Of a DNA stretch of 64,000 bases, positions 10,607-20,893 are shown one piece after another. This DNA comes from Prevotella sp. (GTDB lineage Bacteria > Bacteroidota > Bacteroidia > Bacteroidales > Bacteroidaceae). Both the position numbers and the translations under genes were made by a program. The stretch covers positions 29,673 through 93,672 of the forward strand of contig JAIKWS010000060.1 in NCBI GenBank assembly GCA_024684515.1. The letters run 5' to 3'. The notes below the pieces were generated by a model. That model saw only the letters and a program-made list of their open reading frames with translations, had not been told where the DNA came from and did no database searches. The stretch's first letter is position 1. The number at the start of each line of letters is the position of its first letter.

Positions 10607-12286
10607 ATGGACTGGCTCCTGAATCTCTTTACCGATACCGACTCGCTGGCTCACATAGTGTTGCTCTATGCTGTGGTCATTGCTGTTGGCGTCTACCTCG
10701 GGAAAATCAAGGTGGCTGGCATCTCGCTTGGTGTCACCTTCGTGCTTTTCGCAGGCATCCTCGCAGGGCATTTCGGATTTACAGGCACACCAAGCACGCT
10801 CAACTTCATACAAGACTTCGGACTTATCCTCTTCGTCTTCATGATAGGACTGCAGGTAGGCCCAGGATTCTTCGAGAGTTTTGGAAAGACGGGTGTCAAG
10901 CTCAACGGCCTTGCTGCTACGGCAATAGGCCTCAACATCCTCGTGATGTTCGCCTGCTACTTCATCTTCTTCGATACCTCGGACAAGACGGCATTGCCCA
11001 TGATGGTAGGCACGCTATACGGTGCCGTCACCAACACGCCAGGACTTGGTGCTGCCAACGAGGCCTTGAGTTCCATCTATGGTCCCGACAATGCACCACC
11101 CATTGCCTCTGCCTATGCCTGTGCATATCCTCTGGCAGTAGTGGGCATCATCCTCGCCATTGTATGTATTAAATATGTGTGCAAGGTGCACCTCGACCAG
11201 GAGGAAGCCGAGCTAGAGGCACAGGCCAATGCCAACGTTGCCAAGAAGCCACACAAGATGCACATCGAGGTGACGAACAAGTATCTCGAGGGCAAGACAT
11301 TGCTACAGGTGCATAACTTCCTCAATCGCGACTTTGTATGCTCCCGCATACTGCACGAGGGGCATGTCAGCATTCCCAATCGCAATACCGTGTTCCACGT
11401 TGGCGACCAGCTGTTCATCGTGTGTGCCGAATCCGACTATGAGGCCATCGTGGCCTTCCTTGGTCCCGTGATAGAAGTCGACTGGGAACAGACCGACCAG
11501 CCACTGGTCAGCCGACGCATCGTCGTCACCAATCCTGCCATCAACGGCAAGACCTTCGGACAGATGCACTTCTCGAGTGTCTATGGCGTCAATGTCACAC
11601 GTGTCACCCGTCACGGCATGGACCTCTTCGCATCGCCATCGTTGCCACTACAGGTGGGTGACCGCATCATGGTCGTTGGTCCGGAAGATGCCGTTGAACG
11701 TGTGTCGAACAAGATGGGCAACTCCGTCAAGCGACTCGATGCTCCTAACATTGCGACAATCTTCGTAGGCATCTTCCTCGGCATTATCTTCGGATCGCTA
11801 CCATTCATCCCAGGCATGCCGCTCATGAAGCTTGGCATAGCTGGTGGTCCGCTGATCATCGCCATTCTCATCGGCCGCTATGGCTACAAGATCAAACTGG
11901 TGACCTATACCACCACATCAGCCAACATGATGCTAAGAGAGATAGGACTGGTGCTCTTCCTGGCTTCCGTAGGCATCAAGGCCGGAGCCGGATTCTTCGA
12001 AACCGTGATGGAGGGAGACGGGTTGCTGTATGTGCTCACCGGATTCATCATCACCGTGGTGCCCATCATGATCGTTGGTCCTATCGCACGCATGAAGTTC
12101 AAGTTCAACTATTTCACTATCGCAGGCATGATAGCAGGTACATATACCGATCCGCCAGCCCTGGCATACTCAAACAGCATCTGCTCGAAAGAGGCACCAG
12201 CAGTGGGCTATTCTACCGTCTATCCGCTGTCGATGTTCCTGCGCATACTCACGGCACAGCTTATTGTGCTCTTCTTCTGTCAGTAA
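10607..12286 (+). CDS. AspT/YidE/YbjL-type putative transporter with two RCK_C (TrkA_C) domains
   Basis: 559 aa; duplicated membrane domains ([14 protein letters not shown] / [14 protein letters not shown]) flanking two TrkA_C-like cytosolic domains. Confidence 0.85.
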   Translation: MDWLLNLFTDTDSLAHIVLLYAVVIAVGVYLGKIKVAGISLGVTFVLFAGILAGHFGFTGTPSTLNFIQDFGLILFVFMIGLQVGPGFFESFGKTGVKLNGLAATAIGLNILVMFACYFIFFDTSDKTALPMMVGTLYGAVTNTPGLGAANEALSSIYGPDNAPPIASAYACAYPLAVVGIILAIVCIKYVCKVHLDQEEAELEAQANANVAKKPHKMHIEVTNKYLEGKTLLQVHNFLNRDFVCSRILHEGHVSIPNRNTVFHVGDQLFIVCAESDYEAIVAFLGPVIEVDWEQTDQPLVSRRIVVTNPAINGKTFGQMHFSSVYGVNVTRVTRHGMDLFASPSLPLQVGDRIMVVGPEDAVERVSNKMGNSVKRLDAPNIATIFVGIFLGIIFGSLPFIPGMPLMKLGIAGGPLIIAILIGRYGYKIKLVTYTTTSANMMLREIGLVLFLASVGIKAGAGFFETVMEGDGLLYVLTGFIITVVPIMIVGPIARMKFKFNYFTIAGMIAGTYTDPPALAYSNSICSKEAPAVGYSTVYPLSMFLRILTAQLIVLFFCQ

Positions 12287-12323
12287 ATACTATACATTAT
12301 ATATAATAATACACTTTAAAACA

Positions 12324-13352
12324 ATGAACAACTTAAAACTATTGTTAGGAACATTGCTGTTGACTGCTTCGCAGACGATGATGGCACAAGGAGCCAAGAA
12401 CATCGTCATCAGCGAAGTGATGACCGACAATGCCTCTAGCATTGTGGATGAGTTCGGTCAGCGCGAGGCATGGATAGAGTTGGAGAATACCTCGTTCTCT
12501 ACCTACAATGTACGAGGTATGTTTATTACTACCGACCGCTCGGTGCTCAACAAAGGACTTAGCGCACCAGAACGCATTCAGAAAATGAGCATGATTCCAA
12601 GTGGTGAAGTGCGTACCAATATTGGTGCACGACAGCATCTGGTGATCTTCGCAAATTCCAGCCCGGCACAGGGCAAGTTGCACCTCGATGTGCAGATCCC
12701 GGATTCTGCGGCCGTATGGGTGGCACTCTACAATGGTAACGGTGTCGAGCTTATCGACTCAGTATCGGTACCCATGATGTCTGCCGACTGCTCCTATGCA
12801 CGTATCGATGGTGGATGGAAAATCATGAATGCACAGCAGGTAACACCTGGCATCGAAAACGCTGCTGCCGGGGAGGCCAAGAAAACGGGTGTCGACAAGT
12901 TCAAGGAACAAGATCCGCACGGATTCGCAATGGCCATCATGGCTATGGGAGTCGTCTTCCTATGCCTGGCGTTGCTATGGATCTTCTTCACCCTCTTCGG
13001 CATGCTGATGAGGCATCTCGAGACAGCAAAGAAGGTTGCCAACACACAGCCCATCAAGCCCATCACCAAGACTGTAGAGGTGACAAAGGAGCTTGCTCAC
13101 AAGACTGGCAATGTGCTGCAGGAGGGATTCGACAAGAAAGGCATCGATATGGAGGTATACATGGCCGTCATCGGTATGGCACTACGTCAGTACGAAGATG
13201 ATGTACACGACGTGGAGAGTGGCGTTATCACCATCAAGTCGAAAGATACTGACTGGGACGACGAATATAGCCAGATGACACACTGGCATGACCCGTTCCT
13301 GCCGTCAGACCACAAAGCACCAACTATTCCTACAACCCCAGAACTTCATTAA
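12324..13352 (+). CDS. OadG-like decarboxylase gamma subunit with N-terminal exported lamin-tail-like domain
   Basis: ORF trimmed to the ATG at 12324: signal peptide, NIVISEVMTDNASSIVDEFGQREAWIELEN (lamin-tail-like), then one TM and an OadG-like C-terminus. Confidence 0.75.
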   Translation: MNNLKLLLGTLLLTASQTMMAQGAKNIVISEVMTDNASSIVDEFGQREAWIELENTSFSTYNVRGMFITTDRSVLNKGLSAPERIQKMSMIPSGEVRTNIGARQHLVIFANSSPAQGKLHLDVQIPDSAAVWVALYNGNGVELIDSVSVPMMSADCSYARIDGGWKIMNAQQVTPGIENAAAGEAKKTGVDKFKEQDPHGFAMAIMAMGVVFLCLALLWIFFTLFGMLMRHLETAKKVANTQPIKPITKTVEVTKELAHKTGNVLQEGFDKKGIDMEVYMAVIGMALRQYEDDVHDVESGVITIKSKDTDWDDEYSQMTHWHDPFLPSDHKAPTIPTTPELH

Positions 13353-13364
13353 AACATAAACACC

Positions 13365-13826
13365 ATGAACAAGTATCAATATAAAGTCAAAGGCGTTGAC
13401 TACGAGGTAGAAATCGCCGAAGTAGAAGGCAACATCGCCAAAGTGAATGTGAATGGCATCCCCTTCGAGTTGGAACTTCAGAAGCCCATCAATGCTGCCA
13501 AGCACCCAACGATGACAGCTCCCAAGGTAGTGGCTCCCGCTGCCGCTCCTGCTGCTGCCCCAGCACCAGCACCAGCTGCCGCTCCTGCTGCTGCACCAGT
13601 AGCTGCAGGTGCTGGTAATCCCATTAAGGCACCACTGCCAGGTACCATCACCGAGGTCAAGGTGCAGGTAGGCCAGCAGGTCAGCGTTGGTGACACTCTC
13701 GTAGTTCTTGAAGCCATGAAGATGGCCAACAACATTGAATCTGAATATGCGGGTCAGGTGACATCAATTGTCGTCAAACAAGGAGAGACCGTCATGGAAG
13801 GAGCAGTATTGCTCACCATTGCATAA
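13365..13826 (+). CDS. Biotin/lipoyl carrier protein (BCCP-like) of a sodium-pumping decarboxylase
   Basis: 153 aa; Ala/Pro linker and LEAMKMANN biotinylation motif. Confidence 0.92.
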   Translation: MNKYQYKVKGVDYEVEIAEVEGNIAKVNVNGIPFELELQKPINAAKHPTMTAPKVVAPAAAPAAAPAPAPAAAPAAAPVAAGAGNPIKAPLPGTITEVKVQVGQQVSVGDTLVVLEAMKMANNIESEYAGQVTSIVVKQGETVMEGAVLLTIA

Positions 13827-13860
13827 ATGTCAAACCCCTTAATCTCATACGTCATAGGAT

Positions 13861-15012
13861 ATGTTTGACTTTATTGCTGAAAACTTCAACGAATTCCTCA
13901 CCTATACTGGCTTTGCCAATGCTACCACGGGGAATATCATCATGATAGTGGTCGGTGCCCTCTTTATCTATCTGGCTATAAAGAAGGACTTCGAACCGCT
14001 GCTGCTCGTACCCATAGGATTGGGTATTATCCTGGGAAATATCCCATTCCGTGCTGATGCAGGATTGGAGATAGGACTCTATGAAGACAACTCGGTGCTC
14101 AACATCTTCTACCAGGGTGTGCGACAAGGATGGTATCCTCCGCTCATATTCTTAGGTATAGGTGCTATGACCGACTTCTCTGCACTTCTTGCCAATCCCA
14201 AGCTGCTCCTCGTTGGTGCAGCTGCCCAGTTTGGCATCTTTGGCGCATACATGATAGCACTCGCACTGGGATTTGAGCCTAACCAGGCAGCCGGTATTGC
14301 TATTATCGGTGGTGCCGATGGACCAACCGCTATCTTCCTGAGCTCTAAACTGTCGCCAAACCTGATGGGGGCCATAGCGGTGTGTGCATATAGCTATATG
14401 GCACTTGTACCGCTCATTCAGCCACCTATCATGCGACTGCTCACTACCAAGAAGGAACGTGTCATCAAGATGAAACCAGGACGTGAGGTCTCCCAAACGG
14501 AACGTATACTCTTCCCCATCATCGGATTGCTCATCACCACTTTCATCGTGCCATCAGCATTACCGTTGCTCGGTATGCTCTTCTTCGGAAACCTGCTGAA
14601 GGAAAGTGGGAAAACCACTCGACTGGCAAAGACAGCCGGTAACGCACTCAACGATATCGTAGTGGTGCTGCTGGGACTAACCGTTGGCTGCTCAACGCAG
14701 GCTAGCGAGTTCCTGACACTCAATACCGTCTTTATCTTTGCTATCGGTGCCTTTGCCTTCGCTATTGCTACCGCCAGTGGCGTGTGCTTCGTGAAGGTGA
14801 TGAATCTCTTCTTGCCCAAGGACAAGAAAATAAACCCACTAATAGGCAACGCTGGTGTAAGTGCCGTGCCTATGGCCGCACGTATCAGTCATAATATGGG
14901 CCTTGAGTACGACCGCCATAATTTCTTGCTGATGCACGCAATGGGACCAAACGTCTCGGGTGTCATTGGCTCGGCTGTGGCAGCAGGTGCTCTGCTTGGC
15001 TTCCTCTCGTAG
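13861..15012 (+). CDS. Sodium ion-translocating decarboxylase beta subunit (OadB/MmdB family)
   Basis: 383 aa; GIGAMTDFSALLANP, IIGGADGPTAIFLSSKL and GNAGVSAVPMAARISH motifs. Confidence 0.93.
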   Translation: MFDFIAENFNEFLTYTGFANATTGNIIMIVVGALFIYLAIKKDFEPLLLVPIGLGIILGNIPFRADAGLEIGLYEDNSVLNIFYQGVRQGWYPPLIFLGIGAMTDFSALLANPKLLLVGAAAQFGIFGAYMIALALGFEPNQAAGIAIIGGADGPTAIFLSSKLSPNLMGAIAVCAYSYMALVPLIQPPIMRLLTTKKERVIKMKPGREVSQTERILFPIIGLLITTFIVPSALPLLGMLFFGNLLKESGKTTRLAKTAGNALNDIVVVLLGLTVGCSTQASEFLTLNTVFIFAIGAFAFAIATASGVCFVKVMNLFLPKDKKINPLIGNAGVSAVPMAARISHNMGLEYDRHNFLLMHAMGPNVSGVIGSAVAAGALLGFLS

Positions 15013-15027
15013 TAGATATCAGTAAAC

Positions 15028-15075
15028 AAGCGTCCCAGAAGTAGTCAAAATCCTGCTTCTGGGATGCTTGCTTTC
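15028..15075 (+). terminator. Rho-independent-like terminator after the decarboxylase beta subunit
   Basis: AAGCGTCCCAGAAG / CTTCTGGGATGCTT stem with one wobble, followed by a T-rich stretch. Confidence 0.7.
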
Positions 15076-15162
15076 TTATGCGTCTTTCATGTACAATAGA
15101 TAAAGGCTTTACTGCATTGCAGAAAAAGAAGTAAATGTTGTCGGCAAGAATGGGAGAGCATC

Positions 15163-15198
15163 TAAAAAGGCTTTCCTGCATTGCAGCAAGAAAGCCTT
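15163..15198 (-). terminator. Terminator downstream of the DUF3127 gene
   Basis: On the minus strand AAGGCTTTC...GAAAGCCTTTTT with an inner CTGCAATGCAG palindrome. Confidence 0.65.
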
Positions 15199-15220
15199 AT
15201 TAAAAAGAGAATGATGTCGA

Positions 15221-15634
15221 CTAGAATGGAAGATCGTCTGCTGCACCCTCACCCGACGTCTCCTGAGTGGGAGGGAAAGGTGCTGCTGATGCTGCCGGCT
15301 GCTGTGGTGGGAATGCAGGTGCTCCAGGTGCTGTTCCTGCACTTGGTATTGTTTGTCCGACAGGACCGCGATGAATATTATACGCACGGATATCGTTGAA
15401 CCAGCGTCCCTGATATTCGCGGGCGTCTATATCAAATTGTACGGTAATCTCTTCACCCAGCTGAATGTTAAACTGTTTGATACGATCTTCACCGAAGACG
15501 CTGAACATCATCTTGCGAGAATACTGACCAGGAACCTCAATAACATATTCCTGAATCATCCAGGGGTTACCCGTACGCTGTGAATTACCACTTCTTGCCT
15601 CCATGATGGCAATGACTTTTCCTGTTAAATCCAT
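15221..15634 (-). CDS. DUF3127 domain protein (OB-fold-like, probable ssDNA-binding)
   Basis: 137 aa; MDLTGKVIAIMEARSGNSQRTGNPWMIQEYVIEVPGQYSRKMMFSVFG; SSB-like acidic tail ending DDLPF. Confidence 0.85.
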   Translation of the reverse strand: MDLTGKVIAIMEARSGNSQRTGNPWMIQEYVIEVPGQYSRKMMFSVFGEDRIKQFNIQLGEEITVQFDIDAREYQGRWFNDIRAYNIHRGPVGQTIPSAGTAPGAPAFPPQQPAASAAPFPPTQETSGEGAADDLPF

Positions 15635-15726
15635 ACTATGAATAATACTGTTTTGTTAATGTTATGACTAATTCGCTTGCGAAATTACTAAAAATAGTTT
15701 GAATCTCACAATTTTTTCTCAAATAT

Positions 15727-15758
15727 TTTGCTATTGACATAGATTTTTTGTATTTTTG
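15727..15758 (+). promoter_or_regulatory. Bacteroidetes promoter for dnaN (TTTG-N20-TATTTTTG)
   Basis: TTTG at 15727-15730, 20-nt spacer, TATTTTTG at 15751-15758; dnaN ATG at 15795. Confidence 0.7.
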
Positions 15759-15794
15759 TAGTCAATTTCAGAAACATAAAACATTATAATACTT

Positions 15795-16919
15795 ATGAGA
15801 TTTACTGTATCAAGTTCTGCACTTGGCAGTCGTCTGGCTGCTTTGGCAAAAGTAATTAATAGCAAGAACTCGCTTCCTATACTGGGCGATTTCCTATTTG
15901 AGGTGTCAGAGGATGTTCTGCAGCTGACGGCTAGTGATAGTGAGGTGATGATGAAAACATCGCTTGAGCTGACCGATTGTGACGGTCAGGGGAACTTCTG
16001 CGTTGGTAGTCATGATTTGCTTGAGGCCGTTAAGGGGATAAGTGAACAACCCATCTCCTTCAGCGTCGATCAGGAGACGAACATCGCGAAGATTTGTTAT
16101 CAGAATGGTATGTTCAGCCTGCCTGTCGAAAATGCTGATGAGTTCCCACAGCCACAGGAAATCAGCGAGACTGCTACCACTATCACTATTCCCACTCAGG
16201 TGCTTGCAGACAACATCAATCGCTGCCTGTTTGCTACCGCTCAGGATGAGTTGCGTCCGGTGATGAATGGTATTTATTTCGACCTGACATCAGACTGCCT
16301 AGCCGTAGTGGCTACAGATGGTCACAAACTGGTGCGCAACAAGATTCTGAATGTCATAAGCGAAGTGCCAGCATCATTCATACTGCCCAAGAAACCAGCT
16401 TCATTGCTAAAGGGTGTCCTTGGTAAGCAGGCTGGTGACGTGGTGATCCGTTTTGACGATCGCAACGCAGAGATTGTCTTTGAAGAAGGAGTGGTCATCT
16501 GCCGACTCATGGAAGGACGCTATCCTAACTATAACTCGGTGATTCCTCAGAACAACCCCAATCAGCTGAGTGTAGACCGAAGCAGTCTGCTAGCTGCTTT
16601 GCGTCGTGTACAGCCATTCTCCAACGAGTCGAGCAATCTTATCCGCTTCCATGTAGAGAACGGCACCTTACAGTTGGATGCCGAGGATTACGACTTCTCG
16701 AAGACAGCAACTGAGAAGATGTCGTGTGACTATAACGGCATGCCCATGAGCATAGGCTTCAAAGGCTCATCGTTTATTGAGATACTGAGCAATTTCGATT
16801 GCCCTGAAGTCATTATCCAATTGGCAGATCCCAGCCGTGCAGGGTTGGTACTGCCTTCGGAGCAGCCTGTCAATCAGGATGTGCTGATGCTTATGATGCC
16901 AATGCTAATTAATGACTGA
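15795..16919 (+). CDS. dnaN: DNA polymerase III beta subunit (sliding clamp)
   Basis: 374 aa; MRFTVSSSALGSRLAALAKVINSKNSLPILGDFLFEV and ATDGHKLVR; C-terminal LMMPMLIND. Confidence 0.96.
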   Translation: MRFTVSSSALGSRLAALAKVINSKNSLPILGDFLFEVSEDVLQLTASDSEVMMKTSLELTDCDGQGNFCVGSHDLLEAVKGISEQPISFSVDQETNIAKICYQNGMFSLPVENADEFPQPQEISETATTITIPTQVLADNINRCLFATAQDELRPVMNGIYFDLTSDCLAVVATDGHKLVRNKILNVISEVPASFILPKKPASLLKGVLGKQAGDVVIRFDDRNAEIVFEEGVVICRLMEGRYPNYNSVIPQNNPNQLSVDRSSLLAALRRVQPFSNESSNLIRFHVENGTLQLDAEDYDFSKTATEKMSCDYNGMPMSIGFKGSSFIEILSNFDCPEVIIQLADPSRAGLVLPSEQPVNQDVLMLMMPMLIND

Positions 16920-16927
16920 TACAAATA

Positions 16928-17794
16928 ATGAATATTAAATTAACAAGACCGCTGGTCGTCTTTGATCTGGAGACGACCGGCCTTGATTTAGTAAAAGACC
17001 GTATCATACAGATTTCCTTGATTAAGGTACAGCCTTCAGGTGAAGAGGAACGTGACAACTATCTTGTCAATCCGGAACGTCACATACCTCCCCTTATTAC
17101 ACAGCTGACAGGATTTTCTGATGAGGATGTGAAAGATGCACCTACTTTCAAGGAATTGGCTCCGAAACTGGCAAAGCTCTTTGCCGGGTGCGATTTCGCT
17201 GGTTACAACTCAAACAACTTCGATATACCCTTGCTGGCAGAGGAATTCCTACGTGCTGGCATCGACTTCGATTTCTCAAAAACACGGTTCATCGATGCCT
17301 GTGTCATCTTCCGAAAGATGGAAAAACGTAATCTTGCTGCTGCTTACAAGTTCTATTGTGGCAGAAATATGGAGGACGATTTTACTGCACACCGTGCCGA
17401 TGAAGATACGGAAGCCACGTGGAGAGTGCTGCAAGGCCAGCTGGACTATTATACGGCAGAACATCAGCGAGAATTAGGTGAAAACCCTGAAGGACGAACA
17501 CTAGAGAACGATGTACAGAAACTGCACGATTTCTCGAAAATGAATAACAACGTCGACTTTGCTGGTCGTATCATATGGGGTGAGGCAAAGGATGCTAAGG
17601 GTAATACCATTGTCGATCAGAATGGTAATCCTGTGATGACTGAGTATTTCAACTTCGGCAAATACAAGGGAAGAACGGTAGCAGATGTCCTGCATACGGA
17701 TTCGGGATATTATGCCTGGATTATGGGGGGAGAATTCACCTACAATACCAAGCAGGTGCTCACTCGCATCCGTCTGCGTGAATTGTCAAAATAA
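16928..17794 (+). CDS. 3'-5' exonuclease (DnaQ/DNA polymerase III epsilon-like)
   Basis: 288 aa; VVFDLETTGLD and HRADEDTEAT exonuclease motifs; follows dnaN. Confidence 0.9.
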   Translation: MNIKLTRPLVVFDLETTGLDLVKDRIIQISLIKVQPSGEEERDNYLVNPERHIPPLITQLTGFSDEDVKDAPTFKELAPKLAKLFAGCDFAGYNSNNFDIPLLAEEFLRAGIDFDFSKTRFIDACVIFRKMEKRNLAAAYKFYCGRNMEDDFTAHRADEDTEATWRVLQGQLDYYTAEHQRELGENPEGRTLENDVQKLHDFSKMNNNVDFAGRIIWGEAKDAKGNTIVDQNGNPVMTEYFNFGKYKGRTVADVLHTDSGYYAWIMGGEFTYNTKQVLTRIRLRELSK

Positions 17795-17808
17795 AAGAAT
17801 CAGGAAGC

Positions 17809-18999
17809 ATGCTGAAAGGGAAAAAAATAGTGTTGGGTATAACAGGCTCTATAGCTGCTTATAAGTCGTGCCTCATCATTCGTGAACTGGTGAAACGAGG
17901 GGCCGAGGTGCAAGTGGTCATCACACCTGCGGGTAAGGAGTTTATTACACCTATCACATTGTCGGCACTAACGCAGAAACCTGTTGTCAGTGAGTTCTTC
18001 TCCCAGCGTGATGGCACATGGCATAGTCATGTGAAGTTAGGGCTTTGGGCTGATGCCATGCTCATTGCACCCTGCACGGCTTCCACATTGGGGAAGATGG
18101 TTTCGGGCGTTGCCGACAACATGCTCGTTACCACTTATCTATCCATGAAAGCTCCTGTTTTCATAGCTCCGGCTATGGATCTCGATATGTATGCACATCC
18201 TTCAACACAGCAGAATCTGGAACGGCTGAAGAGCATAGGCAATCATATTATCGAACCGCAAAGTGGCTTTCTGGCAAGCGGACTTGAGGGGAAGGGACGT
18301 ATGGAAGAACCTGCGAAGATTGTTGCGGCTGTTGATGATTTCTTTGAGACAAAGGACTTGTTGGGCAAGCGTGTGCTGATCACGGCTGGTCCTACTTACG
18401 AGAAGATTGACCCAGTACGCTTCATTGGCAACTATAGTAGCGGGAAGATGGGGTTTGCCCTGGCGGAGGAGTGTGCACGACGTGGTGCAAAGGTGACACT
18501 TGTGGCGGGGCCTGTAGCCCTGGCTGTCGCTCATCCTGGCATCAATCGCATCGATGTGGAGAGTGCCATACAAATGCGTGACGCAGCTCTAGATGCATAC
18601 AAAGAGTCTGATGCTGCCATCCTTTGTGCAGCTGTTGCAGATTTCCGGCCCGAACAGGTGGCTGAACAGAAGATAAAGCGGGTGGGGGAGAGCATGGACG
18701 TGCACTTGGTTCCTAATCCTGATATTGCTGCTACGCTGGGACAGATGAAACGTCAGAACCAGCGATTGGTAGGCTTTGCACTTGAGACGAACGACGAGCA
18801 GCAGAATGCCGAGAAAAAACTGGCAAGGAAAAACCTGGATTTCATCGTGCTCAACTCCCTACGCAATGAAGGTACTTGCTTTCGGAGCGATGAGAATCAG
18901 ATTGCCATTATTTCTGCTCATGGTCGCAAGGATTATGAGAAGAAGGGAAAACAGCAGGTAGCGGCAGATATTGTCGATGAACTTGCCACATTATTTTAA
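17809..18999 (+). CDS. coaBC: Bifunctional phosphopantothenoylcysteine decarboxylase/phosphopantothenate-cysteine ligase
   Basis: 396 aa; [20 protein letters not shown] and [21 protein letters not shown]. Confidence 0.95.
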   Translation: MLKGKKIVLGITGSIAAYKSCLIIRELVKRGAEVQVVITPAGKEFITPITLSALTQKPVVSEFFSQRDGTWHSHVKLGLWADAMLIAPCTASTLGKMVSGVADNMLVTTYLSMKAPVFIAPAMDLDMYAHPSTQQNLERLKSIGNHIIEPQSGFLASGLEGKGRMEEPAKIVAAVDDFFETKDLLGKRVLITAGPTYEKIDPVRFIGNYSSGKMGFALAEECARRGAKVTLVAGPVALAVAHPGINRIDVESAIQMRDAALDAYKESDAAILCAAVADFRPEQVAEQKIKRVGESMDVHLVPNPDIAATLGQMKRQNQRLVGFALETNDEQQNAEKKLARKNLDFIVLNSLRNEGTCFRSDENQIAIISAHGRKDYEKKGKQQVAADIVDELATLF

Positions 19000-19024
19000 T
19001 AACAATCAAAAAACGACTAGTATT

Positions 19025-19564
19025 ATGAATTTGAAAGGAACGAAGACAGAGAAAAATTTGCAAGAGGCCTTTGCCGGTGAGTCGATGGCTCGCAATAAGT
19101 ATACTTATTTTGCATCAAAGGCCAAGAAAGAGGGGTACGTACAGATAGCTGCCATTTTTGAGGAGACGGCAGGCAACGAGAAAGAACACGCCAAGATGTG
19201 GTACAAATATTTGAATGGCGGTGCCGTAGGCTCTACAGCCGAGAATCTGGCTGATGCTGCCAATGGTGAGAACTTCGAATGGACGGACATGTACGACCGT
19301 ATGGCTCGCGAGGCTCGTCAGGAGGGCTTCGATGAGATAGCCAGTAAGTTTGAGATGGTGGCTGCCATCGAGAAGGAGCACGAGGCACGCTATCGTAAGT
19401 TGCTGAAGAATGTTGAGGACAAAAAGGTGTTCTCGAAGGATGGCGATGCTATCTGGCAGTGTTCCAACTGTGGACATATCGTCATTGGTAAGCAGGCTCC
19501 CGAGGTATGCCCGGTATGTGATCATCCGCAGGCTTACTTCCAGGTGAAGTGCGAGAACTATTAA
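19025..19564 (+). CDS. Rubrerythrin
   Basis: Start trimmed to ATG 19025 ([30 protein letters not shown]); C-terminal rubredoxin [23 protein letters not shown]. Confidence 0.95.
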   Translation: MNLKGTKTEKNLQEAFAGESMARNKYTYFASKAKKEGYVQIAAIFEETAGNEKEHAKMWYKYLNGGAVGSTAENLADAANGENFEWTDMYDRMAREARQEGFDEIASKFEMVAAIEKEHEARYRKLLKNVEDKKVFSKDGDAIWQCSNCGHIVIGKQAPEVCPVCDHPQAYFQVKCENY

Positions 19565-19582
19565 TTCAATCCGCCGGTTCTC

Positions 19583-20488
19583 ATGAAGCGATATTGGATT
19601 ATAGGCTTGTTTTGCAGTTTCCTTGCTGTCACTTCGACAGCACAGGAACTGCAAGTAAAAATCAATATCAACAGTTCAAAGGTACAGGGAACCGACAAGA
19701 CGGTTTTTGACAACCTGCAACAGACATTGGAGCAGTTTGTCAACGAACGGCAATGGACACAACTGCAGTTTCAGGAGAACGAACGCATACAATGTGTTTT
19801 CAACATCACAGTCTCGAAATACGATGCCTCTGCCAACAAGTTCACCTGTTCAGCATTGATTCAGGCAAACAGACCGGTTTATAATGCTGCCTATACCTCT
19901 ACATTATATAATAATAGTGACAAGAATTTCGATTTCGAGTTTGTGGCGTTCGATCAACTTAATTTCAATGAAGAGGTCATCGACAATCAGCTTGTTGCAC
20001 TTATGGCTTATTATGCTTATCTTATTATCGGTCTCGACCTCGACAGTTTTTCTCCCATGGGGGGCACAGATGTGCTACAGCGATGTATGAACTTGGTTAA
20101 CAATGCGCAGGACTTGAATTTCCCCGGTTGGAAGTCGTTCGATGACTCCAGGAATAGATTCGCCATCATTAATGACTATCTAGACGAAGGCATGCGTCCA
20201 TTCCGACAGTTGCAGTATGACTACTATCGTAAGGGACTTGACGAAATGGCACAGAATGTGGAACGTGGTAGGACTAATGTCACTACAGCCTTACAGGAAT
20301 GTCTGAAGAAAGCACACGACGACAAACCACTTAGCATGCTGCCCCAGATATGGACTGACTATAAGAAAGATGAGCTGGCTAATATCTACAAGGGCAAAGG
20401 TACTCAGAAGGAGAAAGAACAAGTCTACGATATTCTTTTCAGTATCAATGCCTCTCAGAACAATTCGTGGGAACAGATTAAGCAGTAA
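19583..20488 (+). CDS. DUF4835 family exported protein
   Basis: 301 aa; signal peptide; QELQVKININSSKVQGTDKTVFDNLQQTLEQFVNERQWT resembles the DUF4835 family found downstream of coaBC in Bacteroidetes. Confidence 0.8.
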   Translation: MKRYWIIGLFCSFLAVTSTAQELQVKININSSKVQGTDKTVFDNLQQTLEQFVNERQWTQLQFQENERIQCVFNITVSKYDASANKFTCSALIQANRPVYNAAYTSTLYNNSDKNFDFEFVAFDQLNFNEEVIDNQLVALMAYYAYLIIGLDLDSFSPMGGTDVLQRCMNLVNNAQDLNFPGWKSFDDSRNRFAIINDYLDEGMRPFRQLQYDYYRKGLDEMAQNVERGRTNVTTALQECLKKAHDDKPLSMLPQIWTDYKKDELANIYKGKGTQKEKEQVYDILFSINASQNNSWEQIKQ

Positions 20489-20611
20489 TACCCCTGATGG
20501 ACCTCTTAGAATAGGACCGTTTACTTGTTCATAACCTCCTCAAAACGCTAAAGAATGTTAAGCGGAAGAAAATAAATATCCCTTTCTTGTGAGATTCTCA
20601 GGGAAATGTTG

Positions 20612-20619
20612 TACCTTTG
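20612..20619 (+). promoter_or_regulatory. -7 element (TACCTTTG) upstream of the tRNA-Asp pair
   Basis: TAnnTTTG about 29 nt upstream of the first tRNA; weak -33 (CTTG). Confidence 0.5.
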
Positions 20620-20647
20620 CATCCGCTAATCAGAAATGAGCCTTCAA

Positions 20648-20721
20648 GGTGCGTTAGTTCAGTAGGTTAGAATGCCTGCCTGTCACGCAGGAGGTCACGA
20701 GTTCGAATCTCGTACGCACCG
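20648..20721 (+). tRNA. tRNA-Asp (GTC)
   Basis: Cloverleaf: GGTGCGT/ACGCACC acceptor, CCTGC-CTGTCAC-GCAGG anticodon arm, ACGAG-TTCGAAT-CTCGT T arm. Confidence 0.95.
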
Positions 20722-20757
20722 CTTGAAATGCTCTTATGATAGAAAATATAATGGACT

Positions 20758-20831
20758 GGTGCGTTAGTTCAGTAGGTTAGAATGCCTGCCTGTCACGCAG
20801 GAGGTCACGAGTTCGAATCTCGTACGCACCG
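20758..20831 (+). tRNA. tRNA-Asp (GTC), identical second copy
   Basis: 74 nt identical to 20648-20721. Confidence 0.95.
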
Positions 20832-20842
20832 CACATTAAACC

Positions 20843-20880
20843 AAAGCTCATTGATTACGTCTAATCAATGAGCTTTTAAA
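20843..20880 (+). terminator. Terminator after the tRNA-Asp pair
   Basis: AAAGCTCATTGATTA-cgtc-TAATCAATGAGCTTTT. Confidence 0.85.
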
Positions 20881-20893
20881 ATTTTTAGTGATT

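Noticed and set aside
20648-20831. tRNA pair as an integrated-element attachment site
   Set aside because: No integrase, attachment-site duplication or foreign genes beside it. The two copies are whole identical tRNAs, consistent with simple gene duplication.
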